NCBI GenBank assembly: GCA_037693485.1
Contig: CM075346.1
Coordinates: 128,948,001 to 129,012,000, forward strand
Direction: 5' to 3'
Length of the DNA stretch: 64,000 nucleotides
DNA from: Kitagawia praeruptora
Lineage: Eukaryota > Streptophyta > Magnoliopsida > Apiales > Apiaceae
Part shown: piece after piece, positions 45,601 to 55,789 of the stretch
Position numbering within the stretch: position 1 is the first letter of the stretch
Layout: the number at the start of each line of letters is the position of its first letter
Translations under genes and position numbers: made by a program
The notes under the pieces: model-generated
What the model saw: the letters and a program-made list of their open reading frames with translations, nothing else
Told to the model about the DNA's origin: nothing
Database searches by the model: none

Positions 45601-46981
45601 CAGTAAATATCAATGTAGAATTCATATCCTGACACAGCTTTCGAACAGAAATAAGCTTATACTGAAAATCAGGAACATGTAGCACTTGTTTTAAGACAAT
45701 TTTATCATTCAATCTTACTGTCCCTATGTGCATGACCTTAATCTTTCTGCCATCAGGAATAGTAATAGTATTATTACTATCAGCTATTGATTCAAAACTA
45801 TCAAATTCTTGTAAATCAGGGCAGATATGATCAGTAGCACCACTATCCAATAACCATTGTGATGATGAAAAAGACATTAGACAGATATTACCTGCTAATA
45901 AAGCATGTCCTGAAGAATCAACTTTATTGTTATCAGAATCAGACACATTTTGTTTAGACAGCAAAGCCATAAGTTGCTGATACTGATCTGCAGATATATG
46001 AGGCACAATATCACTACTATCATTAATACCAGACTGATCATCCTGAGAATTTACAACCATTGCAGCTACTTTCCTATCTCTGGTGCCTCTGTAATTAGGT
46101 GGAAATCCATGAATTTTGAAACATCTCTCCAGACTGTGACCAGCAATTTTGCAGTTTGTGCAATAATAGTTATTCTGAGGTTTTTGTGATGGCCTTTTGT
46201 TAAAATTTCCTGCTCCTTGTGGTCTGAAACCTTGAGTTTGATAAGGCTTTCTGTCTGTAACAAATGCAAGGCTATCAGTAGCAACACTCTGTGAAATCTC
46301 CTTATGGTTCTCTTCTTGAGCCACAATCCTGTAGACTTGAGTAACACTTGGCAAAGGATTCATCATAAGTATATTAGCTCTTACAGCTGAAAATTGATCA
46401 CTGAGTTTCATCAGAAATTGTAACACTCTTTGAGTCTCCTGTATCTTGTGTAGCTTATCAGTCAAAGCACATGTACAAGTAGAGGTTGCACAAACACATA
46501 CTGGCAGAGGCTGAGCATCATCAATACTATCCCATAGAGTCTTGATTTTAGTGTAAAATTCAGAAACACTTTGATGACCTTGAGTTAACTCAGATAACTT
46601 TTGTTCAAGTGAGTAAATCTGAGTTATAGATGCAAATCCAAATCTATCCTCTAAATCTTTCCATATATCTCTTGCAGTCTTCAAGAACAAGACACTACGA
46701 GCTATTGTTTCATCAAGATTGAACAAAATCCACGAAATTACTAGATCATTACATCTTTCCCATGCTTTATACTCTGTTGAAGTAGTTGCAGGTTTGACAA
46801 TAGTTCCATTAACAAAACTCAATTTGTTCTTAGCTGATAACATGAGCATCATGCTACGCTTCCAATTGTTATATCCATTTCCATTGAATTTAACAGAAAC
46901 TAACTGGTTAGTACTAGCATCTGATGGATGAATGTAGAATATACTCGAAGGATCAGTTTGAGTATTGTTTCGATTAGCCAT
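42578..46981 (-). CDS. Gag-Pol polyprotein of the Ale-like element
   Basis: 1,467 residues in a single intact ORF from the ATG at 46981 (MANRNNTQTD). The gag N-terminus has LVSVKFNGNGYNNWKRSM and a CCHC knuckle (CTNCKIAGHSLERC) near residue 273. Protease LLDSGATDHIC is near 375. The pre-integrase finger is near 510-545. The integrase core starts near 567 (IHIDLWGPYRV) with RSDNALEF and PQQNGVVERKH. RT (QLDVNNAFLHGTL; YVDDIVVTGD) has its active site near 1112. RNase H starts near 1280 (DSDWATCPDTRRS, SSSEAEYRAM). One ORF and short LTRs fit the Ale/Retrofit lineage. The end of the ORF reads through the PPT into the LTR. Confidence 0.94.
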   Translation of the reverse strand: MANRNNTQTDPSSIFYIHPSDASTNQLVSVKFNGNGYNNWKRSMMLMLSAKNKLSFVNGTIVKPATTSTEYKAWERCNDLVISWILFNLDETIARSVLFLKTARDIWKDLEDRFGFASITQIYSLEQKLSELTQGHQSVSEFYTKIKTLWDSIDDAQPLPVCVCATSTCTCALTDKLHKIQETQRVLQFLMKLSDQFSAVRANILMMNPLPSVTQVYRIVAQEENHKEISQSVATDSLAFVTDRKPYQTQGFRPQGAGNFNKRPSQKPQNNYYCTNCKIAGHSLERCFKIHGFPPNYRGTRDRKVAAMVVNSQDDQSGINDSSDIVPHISADQYQQLMALLSKQNVSDSDNNKVDSSGHALLAGNICLMSFSSSQWLLDSGATDHICPDLQEFDSFESIADSNNTITIPDGRKIKVMHIGTVRLNDKIVLKQVLHVPDFQYKLISVRKLCQDMNSTLIFTDSHCILQDHLQKDPPLLLGDLQNGLYAIPSKSGNNAKGFLADVAIKEAKLWHLRLGHLPFHQIKYLHPECDVKECVKTNLCQICPIAKQTRNSFPTSTIKTSAVLELIHIDLWGPYRVKNHNGCTQFLTIVDDYSRYTWIHLVKYKSDVAQVLMDFVQYAENQFKTKLLCVRSDNALEFASKELQLFYHRKGIIHQTSCSYTPQQNGVVERKHRHLLETSRALFHQSKLPEKFWGECVLCAAYLINRMPLTSLGNITPYQKVYKESPSLDNLRVFGCLCFVSTSKIDRGKLAPRASPSVFVGYPVTQKGYKVLDLISHKIQVSRDVTFHEHHFPYHILSATDSQTYHNSFFLPLTTVPTDTCFDDENITPTTHTTHDDDIPQNSISNANSDSSNSSSSSSSAGSAPPILRYSTRNRQPPSYLTSYHCNLGQLDKVQSAHWCNLVAYDASLSSHKAFSSQISALSEPKNYKEASTQPIWIEAMNKELQALSDNNTWELVDLPPGKKAIGSRWVYKVKLNADGSLERCKARLVAKGYNQRYGINYEETFSPVIKMSSLRCLIALAASRNWPLYQLDVNNAFLHGTLVEEVFMQVPDGMLNPHNKVCRLIKSIYGLKQSSREWFAKLLSELIHMGYTQSKNDYSLFIKHQGTSFTIVAVYVDDIVVTGDLISEIQSLKSHLNAMFGIKDLGILHYFLGIEVGYVPDGIILSQRKFAKEILATCDFDLSQPAKTPLPLHSKLSHLDGDLLSNAELYRSLVGKLSYLTNTRPDLSFAVQTLSQFLQHPRTSHLEALYHTLRYVSNTSTQGILLKATDSLTVQAFSDSDWATCPDTRRSITGYLLLFGQSPVSWKSKKQSTVSRSSSEAEYRAMASAASEVTWQVRLLEEMGVTELKPVTLHCDNQSALYIAKNPVFHDRTKHIEIDCHFTRDKVMEGLLQLSYLPTQHQLADILTKVLPSPRFAELLSKLGVSTLPPPSLPNLRGDIENITLVSNANSAHQNSAPTCSSRKT
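42660..42672 (-). promoter_or_regulatory. Polypurine tract of the Ale-like element
   Basis: Minus strand TTGAGGGGGGA ends exactly at the 3' LTR. It lies within the coding frame. Confidence 0.85.
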
Positions 46982-47273
46982 AGAAATGATAACTAATTGA
47001 AGTTTTTAGTTTCAGAGATTACAGATCGAGATTTAGATTCAAAGATTATGAATCAAGATAAGATCTAGGTTTAGAAACAAGTTTAGAGATGGAGATTAGA
47101 AAGCAAGAACAAGAACAAAATCAAGCAGATGTTGAAATCAACAAATTAATAAGCAAACTCCTTTAAAGATCAGTATGAACACCTGAACTTGATGAACACC
47201 ATTGTTGTACGGACATAAGAAGCTTGAAGACGAAAAATCAGAGAATCAGTAGCGGAAGAATCAACGATTAGTC

Positions 47274-47285
47274 GCTCTGATACCA
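47274..47285 (-). promoter_or_regulatory. Primer binding site of the Ale-like element
   Basis: Minus strand TGGTATCAGAGC directly after the 5' LTR, complementary to initiator-Met tRNA. Confidence 0.93.
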
Positions 47286-47572
47286 TGAAACTTTGTATGA
47301 AATTGATAGAGCTAAAACTAAGTAATGAAGAAGACATTATGAAACTCCATTGATGAACAAACAAGAAGCTTACAGGTTAAGCAAAATAATGAATCTAGAA
47401 CTATCTATCTCTATCTACATGAACTGTATTTATACAAGAGAAAAATAGAATTCAGGAAGTTTGTTATGCTAACTGACAAAATACTAGCTGTCATGTTTTG
47501 CTTGAGGAGCAAGTTGGTGCTGAGTTTTGGTGTGCTGAGTTGGCATTAGAAACGAGAGTGATATTCTCAATA
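47286..47572 (-). repeat. 5' LTR of the Ale-like element
   Basis: 287 bp; TATA box at 47427-47434 (minus). It matches the 3' LTR except for one C/G change near 47499. Confidence 0.93.
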
Positions 47573-48431
47573 GCGTTGGCTCGTACTAATCAATTTAAGT
47601 TAGTCCTCATACTATATTACTATTACTGCCTTTTTTTCAAATGAATGTTGATATTGGAAGTTCAATTTTCCAATAAAAAAAATCGTTTGATTGCTTAACC
47701 ATTTGCTGATATCAGGCAAGACATGAATTAACTATTGTTTGCTAAAAGTTTATGCCTTCACAAATTTATTAGGCAGATTCTTAAATAAGGCCATGATAAT
47801 AGACGAGATAGATGCTTCAAGCCAAAAAAGAAACGAATGGAGATTATGTTCTGTCAATCAAGTCAAAGAAGCGAAGCTTATTTTTCGGCTGGTCCCCGTA
47901 TGGATAAGCTGTTTTATGTTCGGTGTTGTTATAGCTCAACAAGGCACATACTTTACCAAACAAGGCAGCACAATGGTTAGGCACCTGAAGATACCTCCTG
48001 CCACACTACAAGTCGTCTCTGGCTTCACCATCCTTGCTGGTGCAGCTATCTATGATTGTTTTTTTGTCCCAATGGCTCGAAAATTGACCAAGCATCCCTC
48101 AGGAATTACAATGTTGCAAAGAATGGGAATCGGGATTTTCATTTCTATTATCACAATGGTAGTAGCAGCACTAGTAGAGGGTAAAAGGATCAGCATTGCC
48201 AGAAAACATGGCTTAATCGATACACCAAAGTCAGTAGTCCCAATGGCGATTTGGTGGTTGGTTCCGCAGTACATGCTTTGTGGACTTACAGACGTGTTTG
48301 CAATTATTGGGATGCAAGAATTTTTCTATAATCAGGTGCCGGAGGAGATGAGAAGTATGGGGGCAGCAATGTATCTTAGCACAACAGGGGTTGGGAGCTT
48401 CTTGAGCAGTGGGTTTCTACAAGAAGATTGA

Positions 48432-49090
48432 ATCTGATAATGACCTAGCTACTGAGGCCTAAATTATGTACTTATGAGACTAAAAGTTGATTCAGCAACA
48501 TGTTGAGGAACACTGACCACTACCACTTTGCAATGTTGGAAGAAGCTAAAATTCTGAACTTTCTATTTATTCATAACTACTGTTGTTATACCATCAGATC
48601 AACATACTGGTCCATGGCCATTTTCCAACTAATCAAAATTTCTGGAGCTGCATTAGCTGCTTCGTGGATCCAAAAGAAGTTTCGTAATCCTATGCAATGG
48701 ATTTCAGTGCAAGCTCCATAGGTGCTGGAAAGAACACACAGTGCAGGAGAAAAGAACCAATTTGGTACTGGAATCAGCAGTCTTCATAATTTCAGAAAAT
48801 TAAGAAAGATTTTTTCGATAACCCTTCGAACTGTAATAGCGGATCTGGAATGTGACAGAGTATTAGAGGATCTCCAAGGCGGTAGCCATAATGGTTAACT
48901 ATAATAGTATAAAATAGAGATAAATAGAGATTATCTATAATTTGCTGAATCCGTAAGAGTTTATATTTGGAAAGAAGTATTTATTGTTATTTTCAAATTT
49001 CAAATCTCAACGACTATATTTTAACTACTATATTTCAAAGGTCATAATAGTTGTTGCGAAGTAATTAATAATAAAAAATTTAAAAACATT
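48432..49090. other. Degenerate 3' flank of the transporter gene
   Basis: No clear exon. A 73-codon ORF at 48500-48721 has no convincing similarity to the transporter C-terminus. After 48900 the sequence becomes plain AT-rich DNA. Confidence 0.4.
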
Positions 49091-49740
49091 TTATTCAATA
49101 CAAATGATGATAAAAAATATAATTAATAAAAACATATTTAATGGTATTATTGCAATATTTAAAAATGAGAAAAAGTTGTTAACAAACATTACTTTTATAT
49201 ATCATAAAACATATATCTAAAAAATATTTTATTATATTAGTATTTAAGTTTTTTTTTATAAATATGTAATGTATATTAAAATAATTATATAAGTAATTAA
49301 TAAATTTTGTTAACAGTAAAACAATATTTTACACTTTTTTGTTTGATAAAATATTTTTACACTTAAAAATATATAAAATTAAAATAGTAATACATATATA
49401 TATTTTTCAGTGAAAAATCCACAAAATTAATTTTTTTTTATTCAATACAATTGATGATAAAAATATAATTAATAAAAACATAATTAATGGTATTATTGCA
49501 ATATTTAAAAATGAGAAAAAGTTGTTAACAAACATTACTTTTATATATCATAAAACATATAACTAAAAAAATATTTTATTATATTAGTATTTAAGTTTTT
49601 TTATAAATATGTAATGTATATTAAAATAATTATATAAGTAATTAATAAATTTTGTTAACAGTTAAACAATACTTTTACACTTTTTTGTTTGATAAAATAT
49701 TTTTACACTTAACAATATATAAAATTACAAACCCTAATTA
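49091..49740. repeat. Tandem duplication, period 347 bp
   Basis: TTATTCAATACAA starts at 49091 and again at 49438. The two copies align to about 49740 with a few small changes. AT-rich, no ORF. Confidence 0.85.
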
Positions 49741-50775
49741 CATATATTTGCCATAAACAAGAACAAGGATAAATAAAAATAAAAAGAAGTTGGAGATCTA
49801 TATAGCGGGAGACACTTTTGAGCGGGAGAGGGATAATTTTAAAGGGAGATGACGTGTATTGGTTTTAGTGGATGGGATCTCAATCAACAAATGTAGCGTC
49901 TCTTTTCCTATTATCTAAATTTATACCTGTGCTCTTCCCTTGAGTGTCTTATTTTTTACATAATAGGTTAAAAAAAATTGCTGCTACTCAAAATTATAAT
50001 AATAATAATAAAAACAGCTGGATATTGTAAGAAGTTTCATGGAGATCAAACACGTATTCAAAATCTGTCAGTTGAAAAAAAAACTCTTTATCCGGTTTTG
50101 CCGGTGGGTGATGGCCCAGGATACCCACAAATAAATACGTATAACCAAAATACCCATCATAGTCAGCACGGTCCTAAATACCCATGGGGTACGCTACTGG
50201 TGGTGGAGCATCCTCAGACACGCTACTGGGAGTGTAGTATCGTGTAGAGACGCTGTTGGGGGAGCCGTATCACTTGGTCATGCTATTGAGCCGTATCACT
50301 TGGTCACGCTATTGGGGAAGTGAACAGTAGCTAGAAATACGAATTTACAACAGGCGTACCAGGAACACACAAATTATATCCTTTATTATATCCTATATTA
50401 TATTATATATAATTGAATATAATAACATTATAATTATGTGTGATACTTTTTATTTTATCAGACAAACAAATAATTTACTAATACTTCATCTCAAATAATT
50501 TTTTAATAATTAATTTGAATATTACAACCACACAATTTAAAAATCAATTAATCTCAATATTACAACCACACAATTTAAAAAAAAGTTACAATACAAATTT
50601 GATATACATGTATTTAATAACATTAACTAAAATTAAAATTAAAATTCAATATACAAAGACAATTAATCAATTGAAACCTAATAATAATCAGAGCAGGATA
50701 CTTATTAACTAATCAAAACTTACAAGAAGTCCAACACACGTCTGGCCCCGCAGGGGCACCATCTTCATTTCCCAT
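49741..50775. other. Intergenic sequence
   Basis: Nothing coding recognised. A GC-richer stretch at 50085-50335 holds short direct repeats (GAGCCGTATCACTTGGTCA twice near 50250-50310; ATACCCA several times). It may be an old mobile-element fragment. Confidence 0.4.
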
Positions 50776-50890
50776 ATCTCTCTCTGTCTCTCTCTATGTC
50801 TGTCCTCATCTCTCTCTCTCTCCATCTCCGACCAATTCTCTCTACCTCTCTCTCTTCTCTCTCTTTCTCTCTCTCCCTCTCTCTCCTTGT
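50776..50890. repeat. CT-rich microsatellite
   Basis: Imperfect (TC)n/(CT)n tract, interrupted, about 115 bp. Confidence 0.85.
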
Positions 50891-52121
50891 AATATCAAAC
50901 TCTATCATTTTAAAAGCTCGATATTGAAACACCCTTCCTCTATGGCTTAAATGTTTTGACTAGGCTGTATAGGCTAGGGAAATGGTGACGATGACTCAGA
51001 TCTGGTGAATTTGATACTATTACGAAATTAAATTAGATTTTTTTAATGATTTTGTGCCCAGAATTTTTGGTGATTTGGGTGTAAAATTGGTGATTTACCT
51101 TTAAATTCTGGATCAAAATTTTAGTTTGGTCATTCTGTAGCTATTGGTGGTGACTGTGATACGAAATATTGGTGATTTGTATAAATTTTTTTGGTGATTT
51201 GCTTTGAATTTTCGGTGATTTGGTGGTGGTGGCGACCAGAGATGGTAATGTTGTGATTTGTCTTGTCTCATAGCTGTTTTTTTTATGATTTATGCTCGAA
51301 TTTTTGATGCTTTGTATTTAATTTTTTGGTGATTTGCTTTGACTTTTCGGTGATTTGCTTTGAATTTTTTTGATTATGTGGGTGATATGAGTGGTGGTGA
51401 TTTAGAGATATGTGGTTTGTGGTGTGGTGGTTGGGGAGTGATGGAGGTTATGGTGTGATGGTGGTATGAGAATCGGCTGTAAGAAAAAAATTTAAAATGG
51501 TTGAGAAGACCGAATTTGAAGTGGATACGTATCATGTTTTTGTGAAAAAAGAGACTGGAAATCTTACGCCAAAAGTTGATGAATTTTCTTTGCTAGTTTT
51601 TGTCTTGTATGAGTACAATTTTGTACAAGAAGATTGGGAATAACTAAAGGAGTGAATGTTAACAAGCAGTGTAATGTCTGTTAACATCCAGTCATTTGAT
51701 GCTTTGTATTTTGCAAGCAAGGTGAATAATGAATATGGCACCATATTCCACTTCTCTTTTCTTTTTTCCTCCCCACTTGGCATTATCTATTTAATAGTAG
51801 CTTATAAGGAATGTACTTTTAAAAACAGTGTTAATAACTTATCCCAAAAAACAGTGTTCAGATCCACTGTCATATTTGAATGATGCTTGGTTTGAGTGGT
51901 TTATCCATTTGTCTACAACACTTGGAGAACCATACCACGGGCGATTCATCATCTGAACCAACTGGTGAGTGGTAGACTCCATCCAAACTTATGTTCAACG
52001 CACGCACATAGCAGTATGTTATTGTTTCTAGAGAGATGCGCGCGCCTTTTCTTTTATTGGGCTTTTTTTAGGCGGCCCAATGTGTAGTTCTCACTATAAC
52101 AGGGGTCTCACTAGAGTAGCC
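50891..52121. other. Intergenic sequence with a GGTGATTT word array
   Basis: GGTGATTT recurs at least seven times between about 51069 and 51362, separated by T-rich spacers. No protein-coding signal was recognised in this stretch. Confidence 0.45.

Positions 52122-52178
<57 letters not shown>
52122..52178. repeat. (TA)n microsatellite, left of the MITE
   Basis: About 57 bp of perfect TA repeat. Confidence 0.9.
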
Positions 52179-52180
<2 letters not shown>

Positions 52181-52562
52181 CTAGCGTTCAAATAGAAACC
52201 AACCTTAGAATAGAAACTAGAAACCTACACTAAATAAATTATATTTCATTTATTTTAATGGCCCCGCTAGGGGCACCTTCACAAAAAACTTATAAAATTC
52301 TTGGCTCTATTCAACAAAAATATAAAAAAAAATAAAAAAAAATTTAAAAAAAAGTTACTGTTCACGTGCCACGTCATCACGTGAACAGTAACTTTTTTTA
52401 AAAAATTTTTTTAATTTTTTTATTTTTTTTTTGAATAGAGCCAATAATTTTAAACGTTTTTTGTATTGGGGTACCCCTAATTTGGTCATTAGATTAGCTT
52501 GAAATATTTAATTTAGGTTTAGTTTCTAGTTTCTATTCTGAGTTAGTTTCTATTAGAACAAG

Positions 52563-52565
<3 letters not shown>
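52179..52565. mobile_element. Foldback MITE between TA microsatellites
   Basis: About 387 bp. Terminal inverted repeats of about 47 bp (AATAGAAAC and AGAATAGAAACTAGAAAC on the left; complements on the right) flank a centre that folds on itself. From 52285 (GGCTCTATTC) to 52443 (GAATAGAGCC) the arms are almost perfectly complementary, ending in GTTACTGTTCACGTG / CACGTGAACAGTAAC around a nine-base loop. TA on both sides fits TA target duplication (Tc1/mariner-like) or insertion in microsatellites. No ORF. Confidence 0.8.

Positions 52566-52595
<30 letters not shown>
52562..52595. repeat. (TA)n microsatellite, right of the MITE
   Basis: About 33 bp of TA repeat directly after the MITE. Confidence 0.9.
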
Positions 52596-52597
<2 letters not shown>

Positions 52598-52599
52598 CT

Positions 52600-53456
52600 A
52601 TTATATAATAAGAGTAAGAGGGATAATAAGTCAGTACTACCATAGGTCAAAGGTTGGACTCTCACTAGCAACATAATTAAATTTAATATTTATAACTTTA
52701 AATATATTAATAAAATATATGATAAAATTCATTTTTCAAAACTTTTGTTTTATATAAGCCAACATTGCATTGATTTGAAAATTTACAATGTCAAAGCATC
52801 TCAAAATATGAGATTGCTCAGATGTAGTAGTACATTGACGATTACAACCTCTATGAACCAAAAGCCCTAGGAACGACATGACAGACAGGAACGACAGCAC
52901 CGAAACAACATCTAAATCTAAACCTGGATAAAAGGATATATGTATCATAAAAACATCCTCGCATAAGTACTTTTCAAAATTCATTAATAATCTATTAAAT
53001 TTAATATTGAAAACTCATTAATCATTTATTAAATTTGATATTAGTACACGCAAAAAATTTAGTTTACAAAATAACATTAAAAAATTGCGAGTACATAATC
53101 ACCAAGCAGTCCTCATCTCTTTTATAAAAAACTACTATCTCTGGGCTTTCGAAAAACAATCCAAATCAAACATGACTTTAACCGCCAAATAGTTCCGGTT
53201 CAAAACAAAAATTCATGTTTGTCTTCTGTACTTCATATGTGCATATAATTTCCTTTAATTTTGAAAAAAAAATCAAGTAATAATAAGATTTAACAAAAAA
53301 GTCAAAAAACAACTTATTATTAGTTACATGTATTTTTTTACAAAATAATTTATAATATAAAATACATGTTAGCCAATAATTATATCATTATATCCTTATA
53401 TATAATAAGCATAAAAGGGATCTTATCCATAATTTTGGTCACTGTACTAAATTATC
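52600..53456. other. AT-rich intergenic sequence
   Basis: No gene or clear repeat recognised. Confidence 0.5.
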
Positions 53457-54055
53457 TCAACCGTCGAATTTAATATTTTTAAAAATAGACGATCAAGATT
53501 GTATCATATTAAAAGAGAAAATTATAATCTAAAAAATATATAATTATAAAATGTTGCATCAAAAATGAATTTTAAAAAAAAAATTATAATCTAAAAATGA
53601 TATAATTAAAAAGGGTTGTATTATAATTGAATTTTTTAAAAAAAATATATAATTTGAAAAGGATATAATTAAAAAATGGTGTATTATAATTGAAATTTAT
53701 TTATTTTTATTAGTATTCAAAAAAAAATCATATTTACTATTTGGGCTCTATCTTGAAATCTAGAAAGCAGATTTGGAATGATTTTACAATCTCAACTGTC
53801 GAATCTATTTTTTTAAAAAATAGACGATCAATATTATATCATATTAGAAGAGAAAATTATAATCTAAAAAGGATATAATTAAAAAAGGTTGTATTGGAAT
53901 TTATTTATTTTTAAAAAATTATAATTTGAAAAGGATATAAATAAAAAAGGGTGCATTATAATTGAATTTTATTTACTTTTTATTAATATTAAAAAAATTC
54001 ATAATTACTATTTGGGCTCTATCTTGAAATTAGATTTGGATGATTTTACAATCCA
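53457..54055. repeat. Nested tandem repeat, about 332 bp unit with ~65 bp subunits
   Basis: CTCAACYGTCGAAT starts a unit at about 53457 and again at about 53789. TTTGGGCTCTATCTTGAAAT follows in each (about 53741 and 54014). Inside are two to three copies of a ~65 bp AT-rich subunit (ATAATCTAAAAAGGATATAA). The second unit is shorter, apparently by one subunit. Confidence 0.75.
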
Positions 54056-54529
54056 TGTGAAACTCATAGAATTATCTTTGATTTAGTGATGATTTAATAA
54101 TAATTCTTCAAGTGGAAACACTCAAAATCTCAAGAAAAAATATAATTATGATTTTTGCATTTATCCTATTCAATGTAGAATACCTACATTGATAATACTA
54201 TTCAATGTAGAAAATCTAATTATATATGATTTAAATCATTAAAATACACCTTTTCGTATTTCAATATAAATACAATTTTTAGTTTATAACATATTAAAAG
54301 TAAAATAATTATGCGAGATTTAACGGTTTCATCTATTTATTTTAATATCTAACGGTTCTTATTTATTTTTTCAAACGGAGGACCAGACTACCGATTATCA
54401 AAGTTTTGGACAAAATCTCCCTTCCACTTATTATTAAAATTGTATTTGGTTGTTAGTATAACTATCTTCAAATAATTACAAGAGTATTTTGATAATCAAA
54501 ACGAATTATAAGTAGAATTCATAAATCGA

Positions 54530-54785
54530 ATAGAATTTTCAACGTAAAAAATCGTCAATTTTTTATCTCTATTGCTTTTACGCAGGTTTATTTGGAAAAT
54601 AATTATTAAACCATCACTAAATTAAAGATTATTCTGTTAATTTCACGTGGGCTGTAAAATCGTCCAAATCAAATTTTAAGAATTCAAGATAAGAATTTTC
54701 AACGTAAAAAATCGTCAATTTTTTTATCTCTTTTGTTTCTACTCAGGTTTATTTGGAAAATAATTGTTAAACTATCACTAAATTA
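54530..54785. repeat. Direct repeat, period about 160 bp
   Basis: GAATTTTCAACGTAAAAAAT and the following ~90 bp occur near 54533 and again near 54693 with a few differences. Confidence 0.7.
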
Positions 54786-54969
54786 AAGTTTAAAATCTTA
54801 TATATATCAATTTTTAACAACAATTTGATATGTAAATTAATAACATATAAAATAAAAAAAACTAATATATATATATATATATATATATTACAAAAAGAAA
54901 CCGTATGCACAGATTACTTTTAATTTTTTTAAATTTATTTATAGTGTAGTGTAATATTATAAATATTAA

Positions 54970-55170
54970 TTTTAATATGTTATTGGAAGAATTCCAACCT
55001 TACATCTTTGTATATAATAGTTTTTAGTATTAAATATAAATTAATATGTTGTTAGCGGGAATCGAACCTTAAACCTCTGTATATAACAACTTCTTTGTGT
55101 ATAATAATTTTTAGTATTAAATATAAACTAATATGTTATTGGCGAGAATCGAACCTTAGACTTCTGTTTT
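54970..55170. repeat. Short imperfect tandem repeat
   Basis: About three copies of a 70-85 bp unit around AATATGTTATTGGCGAGAAT and GAATCGAACCTT. No ORF. Confidence 0.6.
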
Positions 55171-55789
55171 AGTATTATTGTATCTAATGGTCATGATGTA
55201 TTTGAGTTGAAGATCTAACGGTTGTGGATGAGGGATAAAAAAAAATTAGAGGATAACAAAAAATAGAGGTTAAGTAAATTACAAATTATACCCCCTTTCA
55301 CTTATTTTAGTATAATATAGTATAGATATGGATAGTATAGATTTTGTAAAAAAATTATATATGTAGTTGATTTTTAACTTTTTTGTTACATCTTATTTGT
55401 AGTATCCCAACTTAGTTTATTTGAATGATATAAATTATTAAAATTTTATGTGTTTTATATTAATTACTTTCAGAATTATTATACTTTTATTTGAATGATA
55501 TGCACATTTTGTTTAATAAAAATTCCTAATGTTTATTTATTTCTTTCCTTGGTCTACATCGATATTTCGACGTTCCCATAAAATTGGACTAGGAATGGTA
55601 TAAAATTGGACTAGGAATTGTCTACATCGATATTTCGACGTTCCCATAAAATTGGACTAGGGGAAATGGGCCGAACAGAAGCATCAAAGCCCAAAGAGGG
55701 GAATGGGAGAAATTTTGAACTACCATTAAAGCCACAAGGGCCAAGTTACATTATGTAACCTAAAATCTTAACTTGCTAAGTCAAGAGAG

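Larger units (their letters stand above)
42373..47572 (-). mobile_element. Ty1/copia retrotransposon, Ale-like, full length (5.2 kb), in exon 3 of the transporter gene
   Basis: 287-bp LTRs at 47286-47572 (5') and 42373-42659 (3'), differing at about one base. The target duplication GCGTT lies at 42368-42372 and 47573-47577. With this duplication the LTR ends on the minus strand read TATTGAG...GTTTCA, that is TA..CA rather than TG..CA. The PBS is initiator-Met and the PPT is GAGGGGGGA. One intact gag-pol ORF is present. Very young and possibly active. Confidence 0.95.
38418..48431 (+). pseudogene. NPF5-type NRT1/PTR family transporter gene, disrupted by a copia insertion
   Basis: Proton-coupled nitrate/peptide-type transporter of the plasma or vacuolar membrane; the substrate cannot be inferred. 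Inferred exons: 38418-38553, 41524-41744, 41903-42372 plus 47578-47598, and 47777-48431. All junctions are GT-AG and in phase. Without the insertion they give 500 residues. Family motifs in order: AIFIIFVEIAERFAAFGISG, GAFVADSYLGR, GEGGHKPCVQTFAADQFDE, SSFFNWYY, and later WISCFMFGVVIAQQGTYFTKQG and MGAAMYLSTTGVGSFLS. The ATG at 38418 has a TATA box 48 bp upstream. The protein is usually 550-600 residues; here the C-terminus stops soon after the SFLS motif, so the last one or two membrane helices are missing. A 5.2-kb Ale-like copia splits exon 3. The central loop is intact otherwise. Confidence 0.88.

Noticed and set aside
48500..48721. Possible last exon of the transporter gene
   Set aside because: The translated sequence does not match the expected C-terminal helices and no splice site joins it in phase.
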